A stretch of DNA of 32,774 nt, taken from assembly GCF_000315235.1 (NCBI RefSeq), contig NZ_BALG01000022.1, positions 1 through 32,774 of the forward strand. Direction: 5' to 3'. Below are positions 1-10,300 of the stretch, one piece after another. The number at the start of each line of letters is the position of its first letter. The stretch's first letter is position 1. Under the pieces are notes generated by a model. The model saw only the letters and a list, made by a program, of their open reading frames with translations. It had not been told where the DNA came from and did no database searches. Position numbers and translations under genes: made by a program. The DNA is from Paenibacillus popilliae ATCC 14706 (lineage in GTDB: Bacteria; Bacillota; Bacilli; Paenibacillales; Paenibacillaceae).

Positions 1-10
1 ACCAATCTCG

Positions 11-62
11 ACTCTCTCCCTCCGGAGAGTATGTCGGTTGTAAGTGGGCAATTTTCAACCGA
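11..62 (+). promoter_or_regulatory. Structured leader upstream of the aminoglycoside resistance gene
   Basis: Two hairpins can be drawn by eye. CTCTCC at 14-19 pairs with GGAGAG at 24-29 around a CTCC loop, and TCGGTTG at 34-40 pairs with CAACCGA at 56-62. The pyrimidine run TCTCCCTCC at 15-23 is nearly complementary to the purine ribosome sites further down (103-109 and 204-211). A third small hairpin (ATTAGA/TCTAAT, 157-174) lies just before the resistance gene. Such an arrangement could be an attenuator, but no promoter is clear and the window starts here, so the upstream part is unseen. The regulatory role is inference. Confidence 0.3.
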
Positions 63-114
63 TGATATTGGGTATTTTACATCCGATTTTCACAAAATGA
101 TTGGAGGAGTTAGG

Positions 115-141
115 ATGTCAATAATAGAGCATTTTATATAA
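115..141 (+). CDS. Possible 8-residue leader peptide before aadK-like gene
   Basis: A good ribosome site (TTGGAGGAG, 101-109) lies 5 bases before an ATG that opens an 8-codon frame, MSIIEHFI, ending in TAA at 139-141. It stands about 75 bases before the resistance gene start, with a small hairpin (157-174) in between. Short translated leaders with downstream hairpins are a known way to make antibiotic resistance genes inducible in Firmicutes. Here only the ribosome site and frame are visible. The peptide could equally be chance in AT-rich DNA, or a remnant of a lost gene start. Confidence 0.3.
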   Translation: MSIIEHFI

Positions 142-216
142 CATTGTTTATTAGTAATTAGAGGCCCTTCTAATAGGAATGCGTATAAAGAAATAAAATA
201 TTTAGGAGGAGAAAAA

Positions 217-1053
217 ATGCGTTCAGAAAAAGAAATGATGGAATTGATATTACGAGTAGCTAAGAAAGATGAGAGAGTACGAGCTGTTGCAATGAATGGT
301 TCTCGAACAAATTCTAATGTACCTAAAGACACTTTCAGAGATTATGATATTGTTTATCTTGTATCTGACTTACAATCGTTTCTAATCAATCCTGATTGGA
401 TAACTGTTTTTGGGAAAAGAATAATAATGCAAACACCAGAGGATATGGCAATGTTTCCACCTGAATTAGGTGGAAGATTCACATATTTAATGTTATTTGA
501 GGATGGTAATAGAATTGATTTAATGCTGATTCCGATTGAGGAAAAAGATATTTATTGTTCTGAAGATGGATTAACAGTTATTTTATTAGATAAAGATGGG
601 AATATGCCTAAGCTTTCTGAACCAACAGATAAAGATTACTGGGTAAAAAAGCCTTCTGCTGAATTTTTTGCAGATTGTTGTAATGAATTTTGGTGGGTTT
701 CAACTTATGTGGCAAAAGGGTTATGGAGACAAGAAATACTTTACGCTTATGACCACTTAAATAGTGTAAGAGAAATGTTACTAACAATGCTTGAGTGGAA
801 AGTTGGTATAGAAACCAATTTTTCTTTGAGTGTAGGAAAAAACAGTAAGTATTTGAAGTGCTACCTTGATAACGATGTGTGGAAAAGATTGATGAAAACC
901 TATCCTAGTGGAGATTATGAACAAGTGTGGAATGCATTTTTTGAAACAATTGACTTGTTTGAGCAAGTAGCTATTGAAGTAGCTAGTATTCTCGAATATC
1001 AATACCCTTCTGAAGATGCGAATAAGTTAAAACAATACCTTACTAAAAATTAA
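217..1053 (+). CDS. aadK: Aminoglycoside 6-adenylyltransferase, ANT(6)/AadK family
   Basis: Predicted cytoplasmic enzyme that transfers AMP from ATP to the 6-hydroxyl of streptomycin and so inactivates it. The 278-residue length fits AadK/ANT(6) enzymes (about 280-300). The nucleotidyltransferase core is visible: GSR at 28-30, the metal-binding DYD at 42-44 and a third acidic residue in RIDLMLIP near 101. Other family stretches follow, such as FGKRI, PPELG near 81-85 and CCNEFWWVSTYVAKG near 155-170. The start is set by a strong ribosome site, TTAGGAGGAG (201-210), 6 bases before ATG. The gene is far richer in A and T than the NRPS and tubulin regions, which suggests a separate origin or transfer. 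A strong hairpin follows it. The substrate is inferred from family membership. Confidence 0.92.
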   Translation: MRSEKEMMELILRVAKKDERVRAVAMNGSRTNSNVPKDTFRDYDIVYLVSDLQSFLINPDWITVFGKRIIMQTPEDMAMFPPELGGRFTYLMLFEDGNRIDLMLIPIEEKDIYCSEDGLTVILLDKDGNMPKLSEPTDKDYWVKKPSAEFFADCCNEFWWVSTYVAKGLWRQEILYAYDHLNSVREMLLTMLEWKVGIETNFSLSVGKNSKYLKCYLDNDVWKRLMKTYPSGDYEQVWNAFFETIDLFEQVAIEVASILEYQYPSEDANKLKQYLTKN

Positions 1054-1100
1054 ACTCAATATTTGTGAAGGTATACACTTAAAGTGACGAGGGCGTAAAT

Positions 1101-1146
1101 TAAAGAACATTGAGTTGCATATGCAGCTCAATGTTCTTTATTTAGT
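1101..1146. terminator. Long hairpin terminator, probably bidirectional
   Basis: AAAGAACATTGAG at 1102-1114 pairs perfectly with CTCAATGTTCTTT at 1127-1139. Allowing one G-T pair, the stem extends across TTGCAT/ATGCAG to nearly 19 base pairs. T-rich sequence follows on both strands (TTTATTTAG on plus, TTTAATTT on minus). It lies 50 bases after the resistance gene and about 80 bases after the end of the convergent protease gene, so it could stop both transcripts. Confidence 0.75.
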
Positions 1147-1219
1147 TAACGAAGCAGGTTAGCTTAAGAAATGTATCTATATACGTTGAATACATGTAGT
1201 TAAAGTTTAAGGTTTGATT

Positions 1220-3547
1220 TTATTGTTTTTTCGAGACATTACTATTGTTATGATGTTCATGGAGATTCAGGACAGTTAGTTTGAAATCGTTAATTTTTGT
1301 ATTGAACTGCATACTTAGCATCGTCTTATTATGGTTGGGATGCCCGTTCGGCGCAAATACATCCGGGCTGACCTTAAGCCACTCGAGTACGGGCACTTCA
1401 GATTGTGCGCTGACATACACGCTGACAGGAAGCCTGATCTCGTGGCCACCGTCGCCTTTCAAAATGACATGACCTTCATAATTCCCTGTTACGTGAGCCG
1501 GGATGTGCAATCTCACGTCGAACGTCTGCCCGGGGCTAACGGTTGCCTTACTCGACGTTACGATTCCGCCGCCTGTAGGCCAATCAATGGAGACGGAATA
1601 GGGCTGACGGGCATTGGAGATGCTCTTCAGCCGTACCGTTTTCTTCACCGTATTCGCCGAAGAAATAGCCCCGAACGAGAGGCTGCCCGTTTCATATTCG
1701 AACGGTGCGCTCGGATTATCTTTAAGCGTGACGCTCGCTGACTCTTGCACTAAGGCGATCGCCGGGGCCTCTACGCAGCGCTTCAAATCAACCTGGCCTG
1801 CACCTTGTTCCGTCAGCTTATACCGTTTCCTCATGCGATCCTTCAGATCTACCAGATCTACGGCATGATTCATCATCAGCGCCTTGATTTCATCCGGACT
1901 CAGATCAAGGTTGTTCTTGCGGGAATACTCCACCAGCAATGCTGCAGCACCGGCGATATGCGGTGCAGCCATGCTCGTGCCTTGGAAGCTTTCATACGCA
2001 TGTTCGTAATTGCCGTCCCAAGCCGGCACGGATGACAGGATGGCCACGCCCGGTGCGGCAATGTCCGGCTTCAGCGTATAGTCCGGCAGCGCAGGACCGC
2101 GTGCGCTACCGGACCAAAGCCCTTGCTCCTCGATATTGGTGCAGACAACCTTTTTCACCGAACCGGATCGAATATGATTTGTCAAGATAATACCGTCATC
2201 TCCCGAAATGCCATAAGTAGGAACAAATTCATAGCCCTCCCCATGGAGGTAAGGAGCCAGATCGCTGCAAATAATGAGCGCCGCAGCTCCAGCATGTTTC
2301 GCGTTTCTTGATTTTTCCCCGGCGCTGATCTGGCCGTGGGAGACGACCACGAGCTTCCCTTTCACGTTTTTGTTTTTGTAATCCTTTTTCTTTCCGATTC
2401 CGGCATAAACCGCTTCAAGCGGCTTATCTACGGCCAGAATCGGAGATGAAGTGGCGTGACGCGGGAAAAACTTCCGATATAGTCCATCGACGTGAAACAC
2501 CGGGGTCAGGACCGGAGGAGAAGAGGCGGCAACGGAAATGGCCGCCTCTTCTCCTCCCGGACTTCCCAGCGTATGCGGCTTCGGTCCGTAATTGCCTGCA
2601 GCGACGACCACGACGACCCCGGCTTTGGTCGCATTGTCCAGCGCAACCGATTGCGCGCTGTACTGGAAGTTGTAATCGCTGCCGAGCGACAGATTGAGAA
2701 CATCTACCTGATCTTGGTAGACGGCATGCTCAATGGCGCGAATAACGGCTTCCTGAGATGCTGTGCCATATGGCCCGGTAACGCGATAAGCATACAGGTC
2801 TGCCTGCGGCGCAATTCCACGGATCTTGCCGCTGTCGCCGGGATGATCGCCATTTCCTCTGCCGACAATCGTTCCCGCGACATGCGTGCCATGGGTGGTA
2901 TGATACTCTTTTCCGTCTTTTTTGGGCTTTGTCTTGTCTGGTCGCGTCTCCATCGGATCATCGTCGTTATCGACGAAATCATACCCGCCTTTCAAGGCGC
3001 CCTTCAGGCTCGGATGATGGTAATCGACACCAGAGTCAAGCACCCCGACCTTGATGCCTGCTCCCTCATAGCCCCTATCCCATAAGTCATTCGCTCCGAT
3101 AGAGTACGCACTTTTATGCATCCAGGCGCTGTCGCCATCAGCGCTCGTCCCGTTCGAAGCCGCTTGGAATTCCGCGTTCGGATAGACGGCCTTGACACCA
3201 GGAATCGTTAGCAAATCATCAACCTTGTTGGCAGGTATGCGGACCGAAAATCCATTGAATACATGACGGAACTCGTAACGGATCGAGGCTTGCAACGGCT
3301 TCAGGGCGCTGCGGAATTGGTGATGCTCTTGCCGGATATCGCTCTCGACATCGTCGCCGAACAAGGACTGTGTACTCGCGGCCTGAGCTTCTGCGACGTT
3401 CACCGGTTCCTGTTGCAGTTCTACGATCACGGTAATCCTATCGCTGCCGTCCATTTTTTCAGTCGCGCCCGCTACTCCCGGCAACACCATGCTGGCAAGC
3501 AGCAAGACGCTAAGGGCCAAAAATATGTACTTGCGGAATGAATGCAT
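1220..3547 (-). CDS. Secreted subtilisin-family (S8) serine protease, Vpr-like
   Basis: Predicted extracellular endopeptidase. Counting from the ATG at 3547, there is a signal peptide (1-28, basic then hydrophobic, ending in VAGA) and an I9-type propeptide ending before about residue 130. The S8 domain follows: Asp171 in VLDSGVD, His219 in HGTHVAGT, oxyanion Asn319 in AAGNYG and Ser525 in GTSMAAP. A PA domain is inserted at about 345-475, the plan of Bacillus Vpr. Two starts compete. TTG at 3553 has ideal spacing (7 bases) from AAAGGAGG, and the ATG at 3547 has 13; both give the same mature enzyme. The C-terminus starts a FlgD/Ig-like motif (VSPDVFAPNG) and then stops in a polar tail within about 40 residues, so the last domain seems truncated. 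The likely role is protein scavenging. Confidence 0.9.
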   Translation of the reverse strand: MHSFRKYIFLALSVLLLASMVLPGVAGATEKMDGSDRITVIVELQQEPVNVAEAQAASTQSLFGDDVESDIRQEHHQFRSALKPLQASIRYEFRHVFNGFSVRIPANKVDDLLTIPGVKAVYPNAEFQAASNGTSADGDSAWMHKSAYSIGANDLWDRGYEGAGIKVGVLDSGVDYHHPSLKGALKGGYDFVDNDDDPMETRPDKTKPKKDGKEYHTTHGTHVAGTIVGRGNGDHPGDSGKIRGIAPQADLYAYRVTGPYGTASQEAVIRAIEHAVYQDQVDVLNLSLGSDYNFQYSAQSVALDNATKAGVVVVVAAGNYGPKPHTLGSPGGEEAAISVAASSPPVLTPVFHVDGLYRKFFPRHATSSPILAVDKPLEAVYAGIGKKKDYKNKNVKGKLVVVSHGQISAGEKSRNAKHAGAAALIICSDLAPYLHGEGYEFVPTYGISGDDGIILTNHIRSGSVKKVVCTNIEEQGLWSGSARGPALPDYTLKPDIAAPGVAILSSVPAWDGNYEHAYESFQGTSMAAPHIAGAAALLVEYSRKNNLDLSPDEIKALMMNHAVDLVDLKDRMRKRYKLTEQGAGQVDLKRCVEAPAIALVQESASVTLKDNPSAPFEYETGSLSFGAISSANTVKKTVRLKSISNARQPYSVSIDWPTGGGIVTSSKATVSPGQTFDVRLHIPAHVTGNYEGHVILKGDGGHEIRLPVSVYVSAQSEVPVLEWLKVSPDVFAPNGHPNHNKTMLSMQFNTKINDFKLTVLNLHEHHNNSNVSKKQ

Positions 3548-4316
3548 TCTCAAACGTAAGCCTCCTTTCTTGCGGGCGGTAGGGAATACAATGATTTTGT
3601 CAAATGATGTCGATACATGAATCAAGCTTACCTCTATTTCGTATGGAGGGTAAGGGGACTATTCCCTATCTTCCCATTCCCTTCTCCGTTGGAACATGTC
3701 GAAAAACTACTAATAACGTCTAGTAATAAGAAAAATATTACAGGATTACTGGGCTTTTAGAACGATATCAAAAATAGAATAGAACCGCAATAGCGTGATT
3801 ATTCTGTCTCGAATACAGTAATAAATAGCGCATTTATCACCTTGACAATCCATCTTCCACTCCACCAACTAAAATTTAGGGAGTTAACTATTTTGTGTTC
3901 CATGTATTCTTTTATCGTTTCATCGATAGGTTATGTCCTTGTTTTTGAAAATAATTTACATGTGACTGAACCCGTTCCCGTATCGGAAAATACCCCAAAT
4001 TCTGAGAACAAGGTGTGGGCTAGTTGACGCTTCCCTATTAGGATACATTTTTTCACTTCAAACATATGTATATATGAACAGATACTAAAAAAATAAGATA
4101 AATTATCCGATATATTTTCTGGGGCAATGGTGAGGGTGAACAACAGCTTCCGGATGATACATGTCAGAAAGCGGCGAAATACAGGGCAAGGGAGGCGCAA
4201 AACGTGAACCTGCTTCTGCCGTGTTGACACGGATGGTTGCTTTGTTTTCAGATTTTAAGTTTTCAGATTTATGCGCAACGATGAAATTGCAGATGAAATT
4301 GCAAAGGAAGATGAAA
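3548..4316. promoter_or_regulatory. Divergent intergenic region between protease and NRPS
   Basis: About 770 bases, AT-rich, with no gene I can support. It must hold the promoters of both divergent genes. On the minus strand, TCGACA and TGTATT separated by 17 bases (about 3585-3613) is a weak candidate for the protease. On the plus strand, TTGACA occurs at 3842-3847 and 4224-4229, but neither has a good -10 at 16-18 bases. The NRPS reading frame stays open back to 4161, but that extension (residues rich in K, M and Q) has no NRPS similarity. Confidence 0.4.
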
Positions 4317-7300
4317 ATGTCGCTGTTAACAACGGAACTATCCGAATTACGGGGGTGGAAGCCTTATTTAGATCAATTGGAAGAACGGACCATTCTTCGG
4401 ATTCCGTCTGGAATGTCTGACGGCTCCTTACAAACCTTTGTTTATCCCTGGCCACAAGAATGTCAACAAATTGTTCGGCGTTTCTCACAGACCGAGCGGT
4501 TTAACGCCAAGCATTTGCTAGGTGTTGCATGGGGAATATTGCTGATGAAATATGTAAGGCGAGAGGAAGTCGCTTTTGCTGTGCTCGAACATCCGGGTCA
4601 GGTGTTTCCGTTCATGATGTCAGGGCAGGCGGGGACTACGATGCAAGAGACGATGAATGTAGCCGCCTCTGTTATGGATGAGAACCGGTTAAAGGCCGTA
4701 AGCCTGGATGAATTATCTGCTGTATGTGAACTTGAAGGGGAACTGCCTGTATGCAACACGGCGATATTGGTGGGATCCGAGTTCAGGGATGCAGACTTGC
4801 AGGGCAAATTTGAGATCGCGGTTGCTTACCACGAACAATGGGACGGCGGATTGACCATCCGGTATACACAGGGAGCATTTACGGATAACTCCATTCGCAG
4901 GATGTGCATGCATCTTCAAAAAATAATGGAAGCGTGCTTATGCGTTCCAGGTACGAGGATAAGTGAGCTCAACCTAATTTCGAACGAAGAAAAGGAAGTT
5001 CTGGCAGGGTGGAATGCGACGGAACATCCTTTCGAGCGAAACTGCACGATTCATGAATGGTTCGAAGAGCAGGTTGTGAAGACTCCGGATCATACGGCAG
5101 TGGTTTACAAGGAGAAGTCATTGACCTACGGCGAGCTTAATGAACAGGCTAACAAACTCGCTCGTGTGCTGATACGCAAGGGAGCTGGTAAAGGGCGCAT
5201 CGTTGGCATACTGGCCCATCCTTCCCTGGAGATGATGATTGGTGTTATCGCGATATTGAAGACGGGTTCGGCTTATTTACCGATAGATCCCGCTTATCCT
5301 GCTGATAGGGTGCGATATATGCTCGAAGACAGTGGGACGGAACTGCTCGTGACCGAGCCGCGGGTGAAGATGGACGGCACAATCCAATTCAAGGGAGAAA
5401 TCGTTTGTGCTGTTAACGCCTTGAACAAGGCAACTGATCCAGACTCGGAAGCGCCAGCGGAGATGAAGGAGCCTTCCGATGTACCGGTAAGAGCGGATGA
5501 CCTGGCCTACATTATTTATACTTCTGGCTCGACCGGTCGGCCAAAAGGGGTGATGATCGAGCATCGTTCACTCGTAAATCTTTGCATGTGGCACAACAGA
5601 CAATTTAGGGTTACGGACAAAGACCGCGCTACGAAATATGCAGGCTTCGGTTTTGATGCCTCGGTGTGGGAGATGTTCCCGTACCTTGTGTCCGGTGCTT
5701 CCATTCACGTTATACCGGAAGAAATCCGGCTCGACGCTGCCGCACTGCATGCATACTTTACGAACAATGCCATTACCATCAGCTTCCTGCCGACCCAGTT
5801 TTGTGAACACTTTATGACCCTAGAACATCCTTCCCTGCGGATTTTGCTTGCCGGAGGGGACAAACTCAAGTCGTTCAGCCACCCGACCTATGCGTTGTAC
5901 AACTGTTACGGGCCGACAGAGAACACGGTGGTCACGACCGCATATCGCGTGACGGAGCTTAACGAGAACATTCCCATCGGATATCCGGTCGACAACTGCA
6001 AGATTTACATAACAGACGCGTACGGACACCCACAGCCGATCGGCCTTCCAGGGGAACTATGTATTGCAGGCAGCGGACTCGCTCGCGGTTATTTGAATCA
6101 ACCCGAGTTGACAAGCGAGAAATTTGCTGTCAGCGATGTAATTGGTGGAGAACGCTTGTATCGGACGGGCGATCTGGCCAGATGGACGGAGGACGGAGTC
6201 ATTGAATTCCTCGGCCGGATCGACCATCAAGTGAAAATTAGAGGCTTCCGGATCGAGACCGGCGAGATTGAACATCGGCTATCGCAGCATCCGCAGGTCT
6301 CCGAGGCCATCGTTATCGACCTTGAAGATGCTGCCGGAGCGAAGTACTTATGCGCTTACGTGGTGGCTTGCGGTCCATTTTCGTACGATGAAATGAGCGA
6401 GTTTTTAACAGAATCTCTGCCGGAGTACATGGTGCCAACGAAGCTCGTACAATTGGAAAAGCTTCCTCTTACCGCGAATGGCAAAGTAGACCGGCGGGTG
6501 CTGCCTGCGCCTATGGCCTCAACCGACGAGGAAAATTTCGAGGCCCCGGTGGGAGATTGGGAAGTGGGAATTGCGAAACTGTGGTGCGAAGTGCTCGGAA
6601 TAGAACGCATCGGTGTGAGGGAATCGTTTTTTACGGTTGGCGGTGACTCATTGAAGCTCGTTAAGCTGCAGATGAAGCTGGAAAGACAGTACAATCTTTC
6701 GGTTCCGATTGCCGTATTATTCGGGAATCCGACGGTTCGCGAGCAGGCACAATGGCTGGAACAAGCTGCTTCAAGTGGCAAGCAGGCAGCAGAGGTTGTG
6801 GATGGCAACCCGCGGATATCGCAATCCGGCCCTCCCATTACGAAGGTGCCGGTTCAGGAGACCTATCCGGTTGCTTCCGCTCAGCGGCGTCTATATGTTA
6901 TCGAGCAGATGGAACAGGTGGGTACGGCTTATCATGCGCCATTTGCCTTCCGGATCGACGGTTCTGTTCATCACCAACGGCTTGAGCAGGCATTCTGTGC
7001 GATGATCGAGAGACATGATGCACTGCGGACGTCCTTCCACTGGGAGAACGAGGAGATCGTTCAGCGCATTCATGAACAAGTTGTGTTCGAACTTAAGCTG
7101 GAGGAATCGTCGGAAGAAGGTCTGCAGGAGCTAATAGGCTCGCTTATCCAACCTTTCGATCTGACGCAGGCCCCACTGGTTCGGGCTTGGATTATCGCAT
7201 GCGGGTCCAACACCTCTGTGCTCCTGGTCGATTTCCATCATATTGTCGTGGATGGCGTATCAGCAAATGTCTTTTTCGACGAGCTATCCAGACGGTACCG

Positions 7301-10300
7301 CGGTGAAATGTTGCCGGAGCAAGCGATTGGGTTCGCGGATTTTGCCGTCTGGCAGACGAATGCGGCACAACGTCGCAGTGGCCAGGACATGCATGCCTAC
7401 TGGGAGAAGACCTTGGCGGGTGAGCTGCCTATTCTTCAACTGCCGGCGGACTTTGAACGCCCCGCTAAGCAAAGCTTTAAGGGGAATACCATATCTCTGT
7501 GTCTTGACGAGGAGAACACCGGCCGACTGAAGGCATTCGCGGCTTCAACAGGGACGACGCCATTTATGGTACTGTTTGCTGGATACCATGCGCTTTTATC
7601 CCGTTACACCAATCAGGAGGACGTCATTACAGGCGTTCCGCTGGCGGGAAGACGGCAAGAAGAGGTGCAGCCTCTGATCGGAATGTTCGTGAATACGGTG
7701 CCTGTGCGTTGCTACCCGGAGAAGAGCAAGCCATTTGCCGAACTACTACATGAAGTGAAGGCAGCCTTATTGCATACCTTCGAGCATCAGGATTACGAAC
7801 TAGAGGAACTGGTCCGTTCTTTGAATATTCGGCGGGATGCAAGCCGCAACCTGCTGTTCGACACGTTGTTTGTCATGCAAAATACAGGCACACTGGAGCT
7901 TCGGCTTGAGGGGGCAAACGTATCTCTTCATCCCTATTTCCATCCGATCTCGAAATACGATTTGATGGTGGACATTACGGAGGAGTCAGACCGAATCCGC
8001 ATTGATCTTCAATACTGTACCGATTTGTTTGAACAGAACACGGTGGAAGCGTTCGGCAGTCGTTTCTTGAGGATGCTTGCGGATGCTATCGAGCATCCGG
8101 ACAAAAAGATAGGCGAGCTGGATATGCTGAATGCGGAAGAAGAGCGCTTCGTTATCCATCAATTCAACGATACGGTATCGCCTTACCGGGATCATATGAC
8201 CATCCATGAACTTTTCGAGGAACAGGTGCAATGTACGCCGGACAAGCCCGCGCTCGTATTTGGTGATCAGTCCATGTCCTACCGCGAGCTGAACGAGCGG
8301 TCGAACCGTCTCGCTTACACACTGCGGTCCAAAGGCGTTGTACCTGATCAAGTCGTCGGGCTGATGGTGGATCGTTCTTTCGAGATGATCGTCGGGTTGT
8401 TGGCCATTTTGAAGGCAGGCGGAGCCTATGTTACGATAGATCCTGAATATCCGCAGGATCGGATCGTGTATATGCTAGGAAACAGCAATACGACATTGCT
8501 CTTGACCCAGAGACATCTGGCCGGCCATGTCACTTACACGGGCGACACGATCTTGATTGACGACGAGGAGGCATATAGCGGATACGCGGACAATTTGCCT
8601 TCTGTGAACAAGTCTGCTGATCTACTGTATGTGATTTATACATCGGGAACAACGGGTACACCGAAGGGCGTTATGATCGAGCACCGCAACATCGTAAATC
8701 TACTGCATTACGAGTACACCGCAACCAACGTGGATTATAGCGGCAATGTGCTTCAATTTACAACGATCAGTTTCGACGTCTGCTCCCAGGAAATATGGTC
8801 GACGTTAGCTGCGGGGGGCACCTTGCACATGATTCCGAGCGACCTGCGGATGAACGTGGGCGAGCTGCTGTCGCACATTGAAAACAATGGCATTGAGATT
8901 TTATTTATGCCCGTATCGTTCCTAACGTTTATTCTGAATGAACAGGAATATGCAGACCGCTTCCCGTCTGCGGTCAAGCATGTCATTACCGCCGGAGAGC
9001 AACTGATCGTCCCGGAGAAATTCCGCGAGCACTTACAACGGTACGGCGTACATCTGCACAATCACTATGGACCGTCGGAAACGCACGTGGCAACGACACA
9101 CACGATCGATCCGGCCGGAGTGATTCCAGAGCTGCCTCCGATTGGCAAGCCGATATCGAATACGCAAATCTATATCGTGAACGAATATCTTCAACCCCAG
9201 CCGGTGGGCATTGTCGGTGAACTTTATATCGCTGGAGATAACGTTGGGCGTGGGTATCACAATAACCTGGAGATGACCCATGAGCGCTTTGTACCCAACC
9301 CGTTTGTTCAGGGAACGCGGATGTACAAGACGGGTGACCTGGCCCGATGGACGAAGGAAGGTACGATTGAGTTTTTGGGACGACTGGATCATCAGGTTAA
9401 AATTCGCGGGTTCCGCATCGAACTCGGCGAAGTCGAAAACAGCCTGTTGAATCATCCAGCGGTATCGGAGGCGATTGTTGTCGCCAAAACGGATGAAAAA
9501 GGCAGTCACTACCTATGCGCTTATTTCACAGCGGCAGTAGAGCTGACAAATCGAAATCTGCGGGATCATATCGGCATGCAGCTGCCGGATTACATGATTC
9601 CTTCCTATTTCCTACAGTTGTTGGACATGCCGCTGACCCCTAACGGCAAAATCGACCGCAAAGCACTGCCGGATCCGGATGCCTCCCATGGGCGAAGCAA
9701 GGATGAGGCGGGTCCGCGAACGGAGTTGGAACAGGCCGTAGCCGATGTGTGGCAAGCCGTGCTTCAGGTCGATCGGGTCGGCATTTACGACAATTTCTTT
9801 GAGCTTGGCGGGCACTCGCTGAAAGCGACGGTTGTGGTGGCAAGGCTGCAGAAGCAGTTTGAAATCGGGATGAACGATATGTTCGAATATCAGACGATCG
9901 CTGCCCTTGCGGGAAAAATCAAACCGAAGACAAATCATCTGCAACAGCGACTCGAACAGGTCAAGCAAAACTATGCCCAACTGAAGGAAATCGATTTTTC
10001 AGCGGAGGAAGTATGCTACAACCGCCGGAACATGAACTACGATTCCGTCGATTTTACAGCGCTGAATCGCTACAGTGAGGTGCTGTTGACTGGGGCAACA
10101 GGCTATTTGGGTGCCCATTTGCTTCATGATTCGATCCATGTAAAGGCCTGGGATGTACATGCGATCGTCCGTGCAGGCTCAGACCGTGAAGCGAAGGAGC
10201 GCTTGCGACAAAAGTGCGCTTATTACTTCGGCAAGGGCTGGTTTGAGCGGCATGAAGACCGTATCCATGTCCATGCCGGCGATATCACGAAAGACAGGTT

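Noticed and set aside
11-62. Aminoglycoside-sensing riboswitch
   Set aside because: Hairpins exist, but I see no conserved motif of any accepted riboswitch; kept only as a possible attenuator.
3842-4027. 61-codon plus-strand frame between protease and NRPS
   Set aside because: No ribosome site and no protein-like pattern; lies in the divergent promoter region.
4161-4316. Longer NRPS start at 4161
   Set aside because: No ribosome site at 4161, and the added residues show no NRPS similarity; AAAGGA sits 8 bases before the ATG at 4317.
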